A stretch of 64,000 bases of DNA from assembly GCF_013305725.1 (NCBI RefSeq), contig NZ_CP047883.1:1405001-1469000 (forward strand). Reading direction: 5' to 3'. Shown in pieces: positions 1-8,169 of this stretch. A program made the position numbers and the translations under genes. Position 1 is the first letter of the stretch, and each line of letters opens with the position of its first letter. The notes under the pieces are model-generated. The model searched no databases and was not told where the DNA came from. It worked only from the letters and a program-made list of their open reading frames with translations. Source of the DNA: Streptococcus mitis (GTDB taxonomy: Bacteria; Bacillota; Bacilli; Lactobacillales; Streptococcaceae).

Positions 1-802
1 TTTTACCATCAGCAAGTGCTGTATTTGGACGGAAACCAACTGCAAGGATAACCATATCCACATCGAAAGTTTCTTTATCAGTAATCAAGCGTTCAACTTT
101 ACCGTCACCCTCAATTGCTTTAACAGTTTGACCAAGCGCCAAGCGGATGTTGTGGTCTTCCAAGTTCTTCGCCATCATTTGTGTAAAGTCCTTGTCATAG
201 TAACCGTTCAAGACAGTATCAACGATATCAACAAGGACAACTTCTTTTCCAAGACGCTCAAAGGCTTCAGCAAGTTCAACACCGATGTAACCACCACCAA
301 CAACGGCGATACGGTCAAGGTGCTGGCTCTTGTCAGCAAGTTTATTGATAACTTCTTCAGCGTTTTGGTACAATTTAACGAATTGTACATTTTCAAGAGT
401 TGCTTTAAATTCGCGGTTTCCTTTAACAATTTCAACACCTTCGATTGGTGGCAAGATTGGTGTAGAACCTGTAGCGAAAATCAATTTCTCGTATGATTCT
501 TTGTGCTCTTTCCCTTCAACTTCTGCTGTAACTACTTTGTTATCATAGTCGATTGAAAGAACTGGTGAATTCATGTATACCTTAGCACCTTTAGCTTCCA
601 ATTTTTCTTTATCAGAATAGAACAAGCCTTCAGCACCATCAATTTGTTCACCAATCCAAAGAGCCATTCCACATCCTAGGAAAGAGATGTTAGAGTTTTG
701 GTCGAATACAACAATTTCGTTCTCATTGCCAAAATTATCCAACATAGTATTAATACATGCTGTACCAGCGTGGTTAGCACCAACTACAACGATTTTACTC
801 AT
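1..802 (-). CDS. nox: NADH oxidase (water-forming), 5' part only
   Basis: This is the N-terminal 267 codons of an FAD-dependent NADH oxidase; the 3' end lies outside the window. The protein begins [17 protein letters not shown], the FAD-binding GxxxxG-type start of the NOX/CoADR family. It has the redox cysteine in the context [10 protein letters not shown] near residue 42, which is reduced by NADH and takes O2 to water in the family. A second Rossmann motif ([13 protein letters not shown], near residue 160) binds NADH. The start is the ATG at 800-802. The protein is cytosolic and regenerates NAD+ under aerobic growth. It is divergent from the apbE operon. Its promoter overlaps a perfect cre match, so CcpA control is likely. 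The identification is firm; only the length is unknown. Confidence 0.95.
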   Translation of the reverse strand, partial: MSKIVVVGANHAGTACINTMLDNFGNENEIVVFDQNSNISFLGCGMALWIGEQIDGAEGLFYSDKEKLEAKGAKVYMNSPVLSIDYDNKVVTAEVEGKEHKESYEKLIFATGSTPILPPIEGVEIVKGNREFKATLENVQFVKLYQNAEEVINKLADKSQHLDRIAVVGGGYIGVELAEAFERLGKEVVLVDIVDTVLNGYYDKDFTQMMAKNLEDHNIRLALGQTVKAIEGDGKVERLITDKETFDVDMVILAVGFRPNTALADGK

Positions 803-840
803 AGAAAAATTCCTACCTTCAATTTTAAATTTACCCTTCT

Positions 841-869
841 AGTATAACATTTACTGTTAGCGTTTACAA
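841..869 (-). promoter_or_regulatory. nox promoter
   Basis: On the minus strand a -35 TTGTAA (864-869) and a -10 TATACT (841-846) are separated by 17 bases. They lie about 40 bases ahead of the nox ATG. Confidence 0.75.
855..868 (-). promoter_or_regulatory. cre (CcpA operator) over the nox -35
   Basis: The minus strand reads TGTAAACGCTAACA, which fits the cre consensus TGWAANCGNTNWCA at all 14 positions. It overlaps the nox -35 hexamer, a position expected to affect polymerase binding. CcpA binding is inferred from the match only. Confidence 0.75.
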
Positions 870-991
870 GAGTTTAGCTAATTTTCCCGATTTTTTTGTA
901 AAAAAATGTAAATAATCTGTATTTTATCAGCCTTCCTTACAATTACTCTTTATTTTCTGAGCATATTTCTTGACAAGTTTACAAATTTTAT

Positions 992-1020
992 TTGTGAAAA
1001 CGCTGACTTTATGGTATGCT
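992..1020 (+). promoter_or_regulatory. apbE operon promoter with cre-like site
   Basis: A -35 TTGTGA (992-997) is followed after 17 bases by an extended -10, TGG-TATGCT (-10 hexamer 1015-1020). The spacer holds TGAAAACGCTGACT (995-1008), which matches the cre consensus at 13 of 14 positions. The two divergent operons, nox and apbE, therefore each have a catabolite site inside the promoter. Confidence 0.65.
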
Positions 1021-1110
1021 AGTATCATGGAAAGAAAATGTAAGGGGTTAAATTCAATATAAATTTACAATATTTCAACCTTCTTTTCATAAGAGAAAGG
1101 AGTTGGTAGC

Positions 1111-2034
1111 TTGCCTCTTAGTTCACATTCTGAACGGCTAATGGGGACTACTATCACTATTTCATTAGTAGATGAGCGATCTGATATCTTGCTCCAAAAA
1201 TCTTTTGATTTGCTCAGAGAACTTGAATACCGCTTCAATGCCAATAGCCAAGAATCTGAGTTGATGGAGATTAATTATCAAGCTGGAATAGCTCCTGTCA
1301 AAGTCCATCCAGACCTGTTTGAACTGATTTCACTTGGATTAGAACATAGCCTAGCGCCCTCTAGTCATCTCAACATCAGCATTGGTCCCTTGATTCAAAC
1401 CTGGCGTATCGGTTTTTCAGATGCCAAAGTAGCGCAACCCCAAGAAATTGAATCGGTGCTACCTTTAATCAATCCTCATTCTATAGAGTTAGATTCTTCC
1501 ACTTCCACTGTATTCTTGAAACAGAAAGGAATGAAGATCGATCTTGGTTGTTTAGCCAAGGGTTATAGTGCGGATAAAGTTGCCCAATTTCTTAGAGAAG
1601 AGGGAGTGACATCTGCCTTGATCAATCTGGGAGGGAATATCCTGACTATTGGAAAAAATCAGGCAAGAGGAAATCAGCCTTGGCAAATTGGGATTCAAGA
1701 CCCAGCTAATCCTAGGGGAAATCACTTAATGACCATCCCTGTTGTCAATAAATCTGTCGTGACTTCAGGCATTTATGAACGTCACCTAACAATCGATGGA
1801 AAAGATTACCATCACATTTTTGACAGTCAAACAGGATATCCTGTTGAAACAGAACTTGCTAGTCTGACAATCATCTCTGAAAAATCAGTCGATGGTGAAA
1901 TCTGGACAACTCGATTCTTTGGAGAAAGACCTGCCTCTATCCTCTGGCAAGTCGAAAGTTTGGAGGGAATAGAAGCTATCCTCATCGATAAAGAAGGTCA
2001 CTTAAGCTGTTCTTCAGGAATTCCTACTCTATAG
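1111..2034 (+). CDS. apbE: FAD:protein FMN transferase (ApbE family)
   Basis: ApbE enzymes move the FMN half of FAD onto a Thr or Ser of target proteins, with Mg2+. Family motifs are visible: KIDLGCLAKGYSADKVA (near residue 145), INLGGNILTIG (near 173), and SGIYERHLTIDGKDYHHIFD with TGYP (residues about 215-245). The start is TTG at 1111, 8 bases after AAAGGAG; the ATG at 1141 is an alternative. There is no signal peptide or lipobox, so unlike many ApbE proteins this one should act in the cytoplasm. It leads an operon with two FMN-reductase-like genes, and the second carries a candidate flavinylation tail. At 307 residues it is close to family length without the export signal. Confidence 0.92.
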   Translation: MPLSSHSERLMGTTITISLVDERSDILLQKSFDLLRELEYRFNANSQESELMEINYQAGIAPVKVHPDLFELISLGLEHSLAPSSHLNISIGPLIQTWRIGFSDAKVAQPQEIESVLPLINPHSIELDSSTSTVFLKQKGMKIDLGCLAKGYSADKVAQFLREEGVTSALINLGGNILTIGKNQARGNQPWQIGIQDPANPRGNHLMTIPVVNKSVVTSGIYERHLTIDGKDYHHIFDSQTGYPVETELASLTIISEKSVDGEIWTTRFFGERPASILWQVESLEGIEAILIDKEGHLSCSSGIPTL

Positions 2035-2093
2035 AAATAGATATTTCAATAGAGTTTTAAAATCGTATTATGTAAAAAGAGAAAGGAAATCTC

Positions 2094-2699
2094 ATGTTAA
2101 AACTTATTGCTATTGTTGGAACAAATTCAAAACGTTCTACAAACCGCCAATTGCTTCAATACATGCAAAAACACTTTGCTGAAAAAGCTGAAATTGAGCT
2201 TGTTGAAATTAAAGACATCCCTGTCTTCAACAAACCAGCTGACAAGCAAGTACCTGTTGAAATTCTAGAAATTGCTGCTAAAATTGAAGAGGCAGATGGC
2301 GTTATTATCGGTACTCCTGAGTATGACCACTCTATCCCAGCTGTTTTGATGAGCGCTCTTGCTTGGTTGTCATACGGTATTTACCCTCTTTTGAATAAAC
2401 CAATCATGATTACTGGTGCTTCTTACGGTACGCTTGGTTCATCACGTGCCCAATTACAACTTCGCCAAATCTTGAATGCTCCAGAAATTAAAGCAAGTGT
2501 CCTTCCAGATGAATTCTTGCTTTCACATTCTCTTCAAGCTTTCAACCCAAGTGGAGACCTAGTAGATCTTGATGTTATCAAAAAATTGGATGCTACTTTT
2601 GACGACTTCCGTATCTTTGTAAAAATCACAGAAAAATTGCGCAATGCACAAGCACTACTTCGTAAAGATGCAGAAGACTTTGACTGGGAAAATTTGTAA
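2094..2699 (+). CDS. NADPH-dependent FMN reductase family protein
   Basis: This is a 201-residue flavodoxin-fold reductase. The phosphate-binding loop is GTNSKRSTNRQLL (residues 9-21). The family segment TPEYDHSIPAVLMSALAWLS follows near residue 78, and GASYGTLGSSRAQLQLRQIL near 110. Such proteins bind FMN and pass electrons from NAD(P)H to FMN, quinones or partner proteins. It lies 59 bases after apbE and 18 bases before a longer paralogue, to which it is clearly similar along its whole length. Unlike that paralogue it ends at DFDWENL with no tail. The pair may form a two-component or heteromeric reductase (inference). The physiological acceptor is unknown. Confidence 0.88.
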   Translation: MLKLIAIVGTNSKRSTNRQLLQYMQKHFAEKAEIELVEIKDIPVFNKPADKQVPVEILEIAAKIEEADGVIIGTPEYDHSIPAVLMSALAWLSYGIYPLLNKPIMITGASYGTLGSSRAQLQLRQILNAPEIKASVLPDEFLLSHSLQAFNPSGDLVDLDVIKKLDATFDDFRIFVKITEKLRNAQALLRKDAEDFDWENL

Positions 2700-2717
2700 G
2701 ATAGGAGACCAAAAAGA

Positions 2718-3956
2718 ATGAAATTTGTTGGACTTGTAGGATCAAACTACGATCAATCATATAACCGTAAACTCTTGGAATTCATCCGTCGTCACTTCAA
2801 ACTCAAATTTGAATTAGAAGTTCTTGAAATTGACGAAGTTCCAATGTTTAACCAAGACGAAAAATGGGACGAAAGTTTCCAATTACGTCTTTTGTATAAC
2901 AGAATTACACGTGCTGATGGTGTCATTATCGCTACTCCTGAGCACAACCACACAATCTCAGCTTCTCTTAAATCTGTTCTTGAATGGCTTTCATATGAAG
3001 TTCATCCATTTGAAAACAAACCAGTCATGATTGTGGGTGCTTCTTACTATGACCAAGGTACTTCTCGTGCTCAAGTTCACCTTCGTAAGATTCTTGACGC
3101 TCCAGGTGTCAATGCCTACACACTTCCTGGAAATGAATTCCTTCTTGGTAAAGCCAAAGAAGCTTTTGATGTTAATGGGAATATCATAAATGAAGGAACT
3201 GTTAATTTCCTTGAAACATGCTTGGACAACTTTGTAAAATATGTGGGAGTCGTTTCAAAATTGAAAAAACCAAAACCAATTGAACCAGAAGATTTATATT
3301 GTACAAATTCAATTGCAACTACCATCCAAGGTGTTGATCCAGATGATCCTGAATGGGTAGAAAAAGCAGCTGAGCTTGTTGGAGCTGTCTCTGGAGATAC
3401 TTACGTTAAATTAGACCATGGTATCTTGACAGTTAACCAAATTGATATGTTCTTGAAAGCAATGCCATTTGAATTGACATTTGCAGATGATAACAATCAA
3501 TTCTTGTACTTTAATAACGCACACCAAGACCCAGATACAATGTTTGGTAAACGTGTACGTGCTCAATCAGGAAATAGATTAGGAACAGTACACGGTACAT
3601 TACCAGATTCTAGAATGAAAAACGTTGAATGGGTTGTCGGTGTATTGCGTAACGGAGATCAAGAATATGTCCGTACAATTGTGCCAGGAACACCTGAAGG
3701 TGTTATTAATACCCATAATTACCAAGCAATGTACTATCCAGATGGTTCATATGCTGGAATTAATGAAATTATCTTTAATTTCCAACCATGGCTTGACTGG
3801 TACCTCAATACAACTGGTCAACGTTTAGTCGGTGGAAATGCTGCAGCTCCTGCTGGAGGACATGGCGGAGCAGATGCCACATCTGGAGCTTCTGATGCAG
3901 GTGATGCCGGTGGTCACGGTGGTGGCGCAGACGCTACATCTGGCGCAAGTAACTAA
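2718..3956 (+). CDS. FMN reductase with PAS-like domain and repeated flavinylation-motif tail
   Basis: The 412-residue protein has three parts. Residues 1-190 are a flavodoxin-like NADPH:FMN reductase (GSNYDQSYNRKLL; ATPEHNHTISASLKSVLEWL). Residues about 235-365 look like a PAS domain related to DUF438/PAS_10 proteins (QIDMFLKAMPFELTFAD, then FNFQPWLDWYL). Residues about 372-412 are a Gly/Ala/His tail. The tail contains DATSGAS twice, at residues 386-392 (3873-3893) and 405-411 (3930-3950). Each copy fits Dxx(S/T)GA(S/T), the sequence modified by ApbE, whose gene starts the operon. The likely acceptors are Ser392 and Ser411. The tail may thus carry FMN covalently; that is inference from the motif and neighbour. 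A terminator follows directly. Confidence 0.85.
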   Translation: MKFVGLVGSNYDQSYNRKLLEFIRRHFKLKFELEVLEIDEVPMFNQDEKWDESFQLRLLYNRITRADGVIIATPEHNHTISASLKSVLEWLSYEVHPFENKPVMIVGASYYDQGTSRAQVHLRKILDAPGVNAYTLPGNEFLLGKAKEAFDVNGNIINEGTVNFLETCLDNFVKYVGVVSKLKKPKPIEPEDLYCTNSIATTIQGVDPDDPEWVEKAAELVGAVSGDTYVKLDHGILTVNQIDMFLKAMPFELTFADDNNQFLYFNNAHQDPDTMFGKRVRAQSGNRLGTVHGTLPDSRMKNVEWVVGVLRNGDQEYVRTIVPGTPEGVINTHNYQAMYYPDGSYAGINEIIFNFQPWLDWYLNTTGQRLVGGNAAAPAGGHGGADATSGASDAGDAGGHGGGADATSGASN

Positions 3957-3963
3957 TACTTTT

Positions 3964-3987
3964 AGGAACCATTTTGGTTCCTTTTTT
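3964..3987 (+). terminator. Terminator of the apbE operon
   Basis: AGGAACC and GGTTCCT form a 7-bp stem with a 5-base loop, followed by a T run. It begins 8 bases after the last gene. Confidence 0.85.
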
Positions 3988-3993
3988 AGTGAC

Positions 3994-4026
3994 AAAAGAC
4001 TAGCAGTTTGTGTCTGCTAGTCTTTT
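3994..4026. terminator. Perfect 13-bp hairpin between converging genes
   Basis: AAAAGACTAGCAG pairs perfectly with CTGCTAGTCTTTT across a 7-base loop. It sits between the end of the apbE operon and the end of the minus-strand DUF896 gene, and it probably stops transcription of the latter. Confidence 0.7.
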
Positions 4027-4068
4027 GATTATTATTTCATCTATCTTTGTTAAAAGAAAGAATACTTA

Positions 4069-4326
4069 TTATGAATTTGGATCATCGAGACTACGGCCAT
4101 GTAAACCTTTTTCACGTTGGACTTGACGTAATTTTTCTGGTGTAACATCGTTTCCTTCTTCGTCCACAATTTTGATTCCCTCAATGTGGTGACGAACAGA
4201 GCGACGATAACCTTCGATGTACTCCTCACGTAGTTTGGCTTGTTCTACTTTTTCTTCTGGGGTCAAGCCTTCTGTTTTTTTCTTTTTAGCAAGCTCGTTG
4301 ATACGATCAATTTTTTTCTGATCCAT
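4069..4326 (-). CDS. DUF896 (YnzC-like) small protein
   Basis: This is an 85-residue charged, mostly helical cytosolic protein, [20 protein letters not shown], with the DUF896 pattern ELAxKxKxxGLTxEEKxEQxxLRxEYI. The ribosome site AAAGGAG lies 5 bases before the ATG. It is 41 bases downstream of glyS and probably shares its transcript. The molecular role of the family is not established; B. subtilis YnzC-type proteins are small and of unclear function. Confidence 0.88.
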   Translation of the reverse strand: MDQKKIDRINELAKKKKTEGLTPEEKVEQAKLREEYIEGYRRSVRHHIEGIKIVDEEGNDVTPEKLRQVQREKGLHGRSLDDPNS

Positions 4327-4367
4327 TTCTTCTCCTTTGTGATAAGATAAAGTCCGTTTATCAAATT

Positions 4368-6404
4368 TTATTTAGTGTTAATTTGGTTAAATCGTGCAAG
4401 TTTAGCTGCTTTTTGAGTTAAATGAGACAAGATAGCCAAACGATTTTGACGGACAGCCTGATCTTCGGCCATAACCATAGTATTTTCAAAGAAGGCATCA
4501 ATAACTGGACTAAGCGCAAAGAGCTGTTTCAATTGCTGACTTGCAGATCCTGATAAAACGAGTGTTTCTACCGCTTCTGCCAAGGCTTTCTCTTCTTCTT
4601 TTTCAAAGAGAGCTGGATCAACCGTGTCGGATCCTTCTGCCTTCTCAGCCAAGTTAAAGGCACGTGAAAGTGATTCAACAGATGGTTTGAAGTCTTCTTC
4701 CTTGCTTGCTTCTACGAGAGCACTTGCCGCTTCCAACATATCCGCCACAACAAAGTTTGATCCTGCAAGAACGGCATCCTTGATATCTTTTGGAGTAGAG
4801 CCCATCATCTTATCAACACGAGCCTTGATAAAGTCCATAACCTCTGTCTTATTCTCATAAGTCAAGCTGTCAAATTTCAAAGCATAAAGGCTATCAATCA
4901 ACTCATCCATAGCAATGTGCCAACCAAAGGCATCCAAGATACGAACCACACCTTGGGTCGCACGACGAAGGGCATAAGGGTCATTAGAACCTGATGGAAT
5001 CAAGCCTACTGAGAAGAAACTCAAAATCGTATCCAATTTGTCTGCAATAGATAGAATGGCTCCAACCTTGCTCTCTGGAAGTTCTCCTTCGGCTGATGTA
5101 GGCATGTAGTGTTCACGAATAGCAACTGCCACCGCTGGAGTTTCCCCAGCAAGAAGGGCATATTTCTCACCCATAATTCCTTGGAGCTCGTCAAATTCGC
5201 CAACCATACCTGTCAACAAGTCAAACTTGTAAATAGCTGCTGCACGGGCTAGGTCAATCGTTTCATCCGCTGACAAACCAGCTTTTTCTGCCAAGAGAAT
5301 AGCAATCTGACCTGTACGAATCATGTGTTCGCGAAGGGAACCAATCTTCTCATGGAAGGTGACATTGTTTAATTTTTCAACAAGATCTGAAATCACCAAT
5401 TTTTGATCTTCACGCCAGAAGAATTCACCGTCTTCCAAGCGGGCTACTAAGACTTTTTCATTTCCTTTAATGACATTTTCCAAATACTCTGCGTTTCCAT
5501 TACGAACAGAAATGAAGTTGGGCAAGAGTTTACCGTCTTGATCACGAACAACAAAGTAACGTTGGTGTTCTTTCATTGAGGTCACCAAAACTTCTTCTGG
5601 AACTTCAAGGTATTTGGCATCAAAACTTCCCATAAAGGCAGTTGGGTATTCAACCAAGTTCAAGACTTCATTAAGCAAGTCCGCATCAATTTCGATATGT
5701 ACACCATGCTCAACTTCGATTGCTTTGATTTGATCAACAATCATTTGCTCTCGTTCACGAGGATCCGTGATTACAAACTGCTTACGAAGGTCTTCTTCGT
5801 AGCTCAATGCTGACTGAATTTTGGTTTCTTTCCCCAAGAAACGATGACCACGGCTCACACGACCTCCCTTGATATCAAGGAAATCCAAATCAAACTCTTC
5901 TTCATCTAAAAGAACAGTTAAAGTGTGAACAGGACGAATGTATTCAAAGCTATTTCCAGCCCAGTGCATGCTGACAGGGAAAGTCAGTGACTTCAAGACA
6001 TCCACAACACCTGGAACAATGGCTTCAACTGCTTGACCAATTTCTTCCTTAGTGACATAGACATATTCTTCACCCTTGATTTCACGGAATTCGATATCTT
6101 CAACAGTCAAGCCTTTTCCACGGACAAATCCTTGAGCTGCTTTGGTGAAATTTCCATCGCTATCCAAGGCAATTTTCTTTGCTGGACCCTTGAAATCTTC
6201 TGTCAAATCAGACTGTTTGTCTGCAAGACCAGTCACACGAACAGCCAAACGACGTGGTGTTGAGAAGGTTTGAATAGCTTCAAAAGACAGACGGTTCTCC
6301 TTGAGGAAGGCTGCCATTTTTTCGCCTAGTTGTTTTTCACTTGGTGTGACAACATAGGCTGGTAATTCTTCAAGACCGAGTTCTACTAATAAGTTTTTTG
6401 TCAT
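4368..6404 (-). CDS. glyS: Glycyl-tRNA synthetase beta subunit
   Basis: The 678-residue GlyS joins GlyQ in the alpha2beta2 bacterial glycyl-tRNA synthetase. The N-terminus [19 protein letters not shown] and the segment [10 protein letters not shown] (near residue 50) are typical. [14 protein letters not shown] is in the middle, and the C-terminal part is the helical anticodon-binding region ([12 protein letters not shown]). Length matches the family. It is downstream of glyQ, but the two genes are separated by about 260 bases that contain a palindromic repeat, which is unusual spacing for this pair. A glycine T-box controls the transcript from upstream of glyQ. Confidence 0.97.
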   Translation of the reverse strand: MTKNLLVELGLEELPAYVVTPSEKQLGEKMAAFLKENRLSFEAIQTFSTPRRLAVRVTGLADKQSDLTEDFKGPAKKIALDSDGNFTKAAQGFVRGKGLTVEDIEFREIKGEEYVYVTKEEIGQAVEAIVPGVVDVLKSLTFPVSMHWAGNSFEYIRPVHTLTVLLDEEEFDLDFLDIKGGRVSRGHRFLGKETKIQSALSYEEDLRKQFVITDPREREQMIVDQIKAIEVEHGVHIEIDADLLNEVLNLVEYPTAFMGSFDAKYLEVPEEVLVTSMKEHQRYFVVRDQDGKLLPNFISVRNGNAEYLENVIKGNEKVLVARLEDGEFFWREDQKLVISDLVEKLNNVTFHEKIGSLREHMIRTGQIAILLAEKAGLSADETIDLARAAAIYKFDLLTGMVGEFDELQGIMGEKYALLAGETPAVAVAIREHYMPTSAEGELPESKVGAILSIADKLDTILSFFSVGLIPSGSNDPYALRRATQGVVRILDAFGWHIAMDELIDSLYALKFDSLTYENKTEVMDFIKARVDKMMGSTPKDIKDAVLAGSNFVVADMLEAASALVEASKEEDFKPSVESLSRAFNLAEKAEGSDTVDPALFEKEEEKALAEAVETLVLSGSASQQLKQLFALSPVIDAFFENTMVMAEDQAVRQNRLAILSHLTQKAAKLARFNQINTK

Positions 6405-6437
6405 GTTTTTTCCTTTACATTTTCTTCAATCTTTTTT

Positions 6438-6609
6438 GATATGCACCTTAGGTACTGGGGACGTCGCTAACTAACTTTGTGAGTCTGTATGGAAATCTAA
6501 TACTAAATTGATCAAGATTTCCAACAGTCTCATCAAAGTGGATTTAGCTGACTAATTTTTGAACCTAAGGTTTCAAAAATCCCCACATAACAGTACGGCG
6601 GTGCATATC
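6438..6609. repeat. 172-bp imperfect palindromic element (MITE-like) between glyQ and glyS
   Basis: The ends are perfect 10-bp inverted repeats, GATATGCACC (6438-6447) and GGTGCATATC (6600-6609). Pairing continues inward with gaps: GTACT against AGTAC, then GGGGA against TCCCC. The centre pairs GAGTCTGTATGGAAATC with GATTTCCAACAGTCTC. Nearly the whole element can fold as one long hairpin. TA dinucleotides at the outer ends would suit a TA-target element, but I see no clear larger target duplication. I do not recognise it as BOX. Confidence 0.6.
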
Positions 6610-6615
6610 CCTCTA

Positions 6616-6632
6616 GCAAGTCTTCGACTTGC
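6616..6632. other. Small hairpin after glyQ
   Basis: GCAAGTC and GACTTGC form a perfect 7-bp stem with a 3-base loop in the glyQ-glyS spacer. There is no T run on the minus-strand side, so it is more likely an RNA processing or stability hairpin than a terminator. Confidence 0.4.
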
Positions 6633-6663
6633 CTCTAACGATTTTAGAGCACAATATTACTCA

Positions 6664-7581
6664 CTATTCTGCGTCTTCTGCTAAGAGTTTAGCTCGTGTT
6701 GCTTCATCTAAAAGTGGGTAGCCTAGGCGTTTGCGTTCTGCGACAAAGGTTTTGGCTACGACACGGGCCAAGTTGCGGATACGAGCGATATAGCCTGCAC
6801 GCTCGGTTACGGATACGGCACCACGCGCATCAAGCAGATTAAAGGTATGTGAACATTTGAGAACATAGTCATAGGCAGGGTGCACCAATCCTTCTTCCAA
6901 GGCACGACCAGCTTCTTTTTCAAACTTATCAAAGTTTTCCAGCAACATTTCTTGATCCGAAATTTCAAATGAATATTTTGAGTGCTCATACTCAGGCTGG
7001 ATAAAGATTTCTCCGTATTTTACACCATCAGCCCACTCGATATCATAGACAGAATCTACTTCTTGGATGTAAGAAGCCAAGCGTTCCAAACCATAGGTAA
7101 CTTCCGCAGTCACAGGGCCAGTGGCCAATCCACCGACTTGTTGGAAATAAGTGAACTGAGTGATTTCCATCCCATCAAGCCAAACTTCCCAACCAAGACC
7201 AGCTGAACCAGTAGATGGATTTTCCCAGTTGTCCTCAACAAAACGGATATCGTGCTCCAAAGGATTGATTCCCAATTTTTCCAAAGACTCAAGGTAAAGT
7301 TCCTGGATATTTGATGGAGATGGCTTCATGACCACTTGGAATTGGTGGTGTTGGTATAGACGGTTAGGGTTTTCCCCGTAACGACCGTCAGCAGGACGAC
7401 GTGATGGCTCTACATACGCTGCATTCCATGGCTCAGGTCCGATAGCACGAAGGAAAGTGTAAGGACTCATTGTCCCCGCACCTTTTTCATTATCATAAGC
7501 CTGCATAAGCATACAACCTTGGTCATTCCAAAATTGTTGCAAAGTCAAAATAATTTCTTGAAATGTTAATTTCTTAGACAT
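6664..7581 (-). CDS. glyQ: Glycyl-tRNA synthetase alpha subunit
   Basis: The 305-residue catalytic subunit activates glycine. It has the typical run [17 protein letters not shown] at the N-terminus, [20 protein letters not shown] near residue 30, [19 protein letters not shown] near 55, and [13 protein letters not shown] near 150. The start is the ATG at 7581, with AAGGAG 8 bases upstream. An in-frame ATG 36 bases further upstream would add residues foreign to the family. A T-box riboswitch and a partly duplicated leader lie upstream. The first seven codons (MSKKLTF) are also present in a second copy inside that leader. Confidence 0.97.
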   Translation of the reverse strand: MSKKLTFQEIILTLQQFWNDQGCMLMQAYDNEKGAGTMSPYTFLRAIGPEPWNAAYVEPSRRPADGRYGENPNRLYQHHQFQVVMKPSPSNIQELYLESLEKLGINPLEHDIRFVEDNWENPSTGSAGLGWEVWLDGMEITQFTYFQQVGGLATGPVTAEVTYGLERLASYIQEVDSVYDIEWADGVKYGEIFIQPEYEHSKYSFEISDQEMLLENFDKFEKEAGRALEEGLVHPAYDYVLKCSHTFNLLDARGAVSVTERAGYIARIRNLARVVAKTFVAERKRLGYPLLDEATRAKLLAEDAE

Positions 7582-7670
7582 TGAATACTCCTTAATAAAA
7601 ATGATTTCTTGCGACACGAGTCTGCCTCGTCGATTATACGAGGCAAGACGAGTTAGTACTGCGTCTAGCT
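7561..7670 (-). repeat. Leader duplication, copy B (attached to glyQ)
   Basis: This segment holds a hairpin, a ribosome site and the first codons of glyQ. It repeats the layout of 7736-7843 with many substitutions. In the hairpin, CCTCGT pairs with ACGAGG here, while the other copy has TCTAGT with ACTAGG. The changes on the two arms keep pairing, which supports a real RNA structure. It may be the proximal part of the regulated glyQ leader. Confidence 0.6.
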
Positions 7671-7735
7671 CAGCACCCTAGTGCTGAGCGTGGGGCAGTC
7701 CGACTGTAAGGAGGTTTCTGCCACTGATGCAGTGG
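7668..7735 (-). other. Chain of three hairpins between the leader copies
   Basis: GCTCAGCAC pairs with GTGCTGAGC (7668-7689), CAGTC with GACTG (7696-7706), and CCACTG with CAGTGG (7721-7735). All stems are perfect. The segment separates the two leader copies and is not explained by a known element. Confidence 0.45.
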
Positions 7736-7755
7736 AAAGTCAATTTTTTAGACAT
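7678..7755 (-). CDS. Putative 25-codon leader ORF (duplicate of glyQ start)
   Basis: An AAAAAGGAG site precedes ATG (7753-7755) by a normal distance. The reading frame begins MSKKLTF, identical to the start of GlyQ, then diverges (HCISGRNLL...) and stops after 25 codons. It looks like a leftover from duplication of the leader and the glyQ start. It could be translated and could attract ribosomes ahead of glyQ, or it could be inert. No conserved product is recognised. Confidence 0.3.
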   Translation of the reverse strand: MSKKLTFHCISGRNLLTVGLPHAQH

Positions 7756-7843
7756 TGTTTACTCCTTTTTCTATAAATTACTTGCGACACGAGTCTGCCT
7801 AGTCAATCTTACTAGACAAGACCAGTTAGTACTGCTTCTAGCT
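7736..7843 (-). repeat. Leader duplication, copy A (distal to glyQ)
   Basis: This is the upstream copy of the segment seen at 7561-7670. It contains the shared run AGACTCGTGTCGCAAG, a covarying hairpin, a ribosome site and ATGTCTAAAAAATTGAC. The order and spacing of parts match copy B. Confidence 0.6.
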
Positions 7844-7938
7844 TAAACAGACCTAAAGCAGTAGGACTATATAGAAAATCAAAGACTGATTTTCTTAAAA
7901 GAAGACTCAGGTTCAAAATCAAAAAGAACCGAATTTCA

Positions 7939-8104
7939 ACACCCAAGCCTTGCGACTAGGGGCGTCAGAAACGCGGTTCCACCCTAATTTATTACTTCAT
8001 TGTTTTTAAAAATACTACAGAAAGCGCCAGTTCTTTATTTTGCCCTACTTGGCTCCCACTATCCCAAGCTCGCTTGAAGAACGCCATAAGACTTTCTTTC
8101 CTCC
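7939..8104 (-). promoter_or_regulatory. Glycine T-box riboswitch leader of glyQS
   Basis: The minus strand carries the T-box sequence AGGGTGGAACCGCG (7972-7985). Its antiterminator pairing is visible: AGGG with CCCT and GCG with CGC, leaving the 7-base bulge that binds the uncharged tRNA end. A competing stem uses ACGCCCC with GGGTGT (7939-7965). Stem I is formed by AGAAAG and CTTTCT, and its internal loop shows a GGC (8026-8028), a glycine specifier codon. T-box RNAs sense uncharged tRNA and raise expression of the synthetase. The U run after the competing stem is weak, so the exact terminator is uncertain. Confidence 0.85.
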
Positions 8105-8110
8105 TGACTA

Positions 8111-8139
8111 TTATATCAGAATTGTAACATACTGTAAAT
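8111..8139 (-). promoter_or_regulatory. glyQS promoter
   Basis: A -35 TTTACA (8134-8139) and a perfect -10 TATAAT (8111-8116) are 17 bases apart, just ahead of the T-box leader. Confidence 0.8.
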
Positions 8140-8169
8140 CAAAAACTATAGAAAGATGTATTGTATTCT

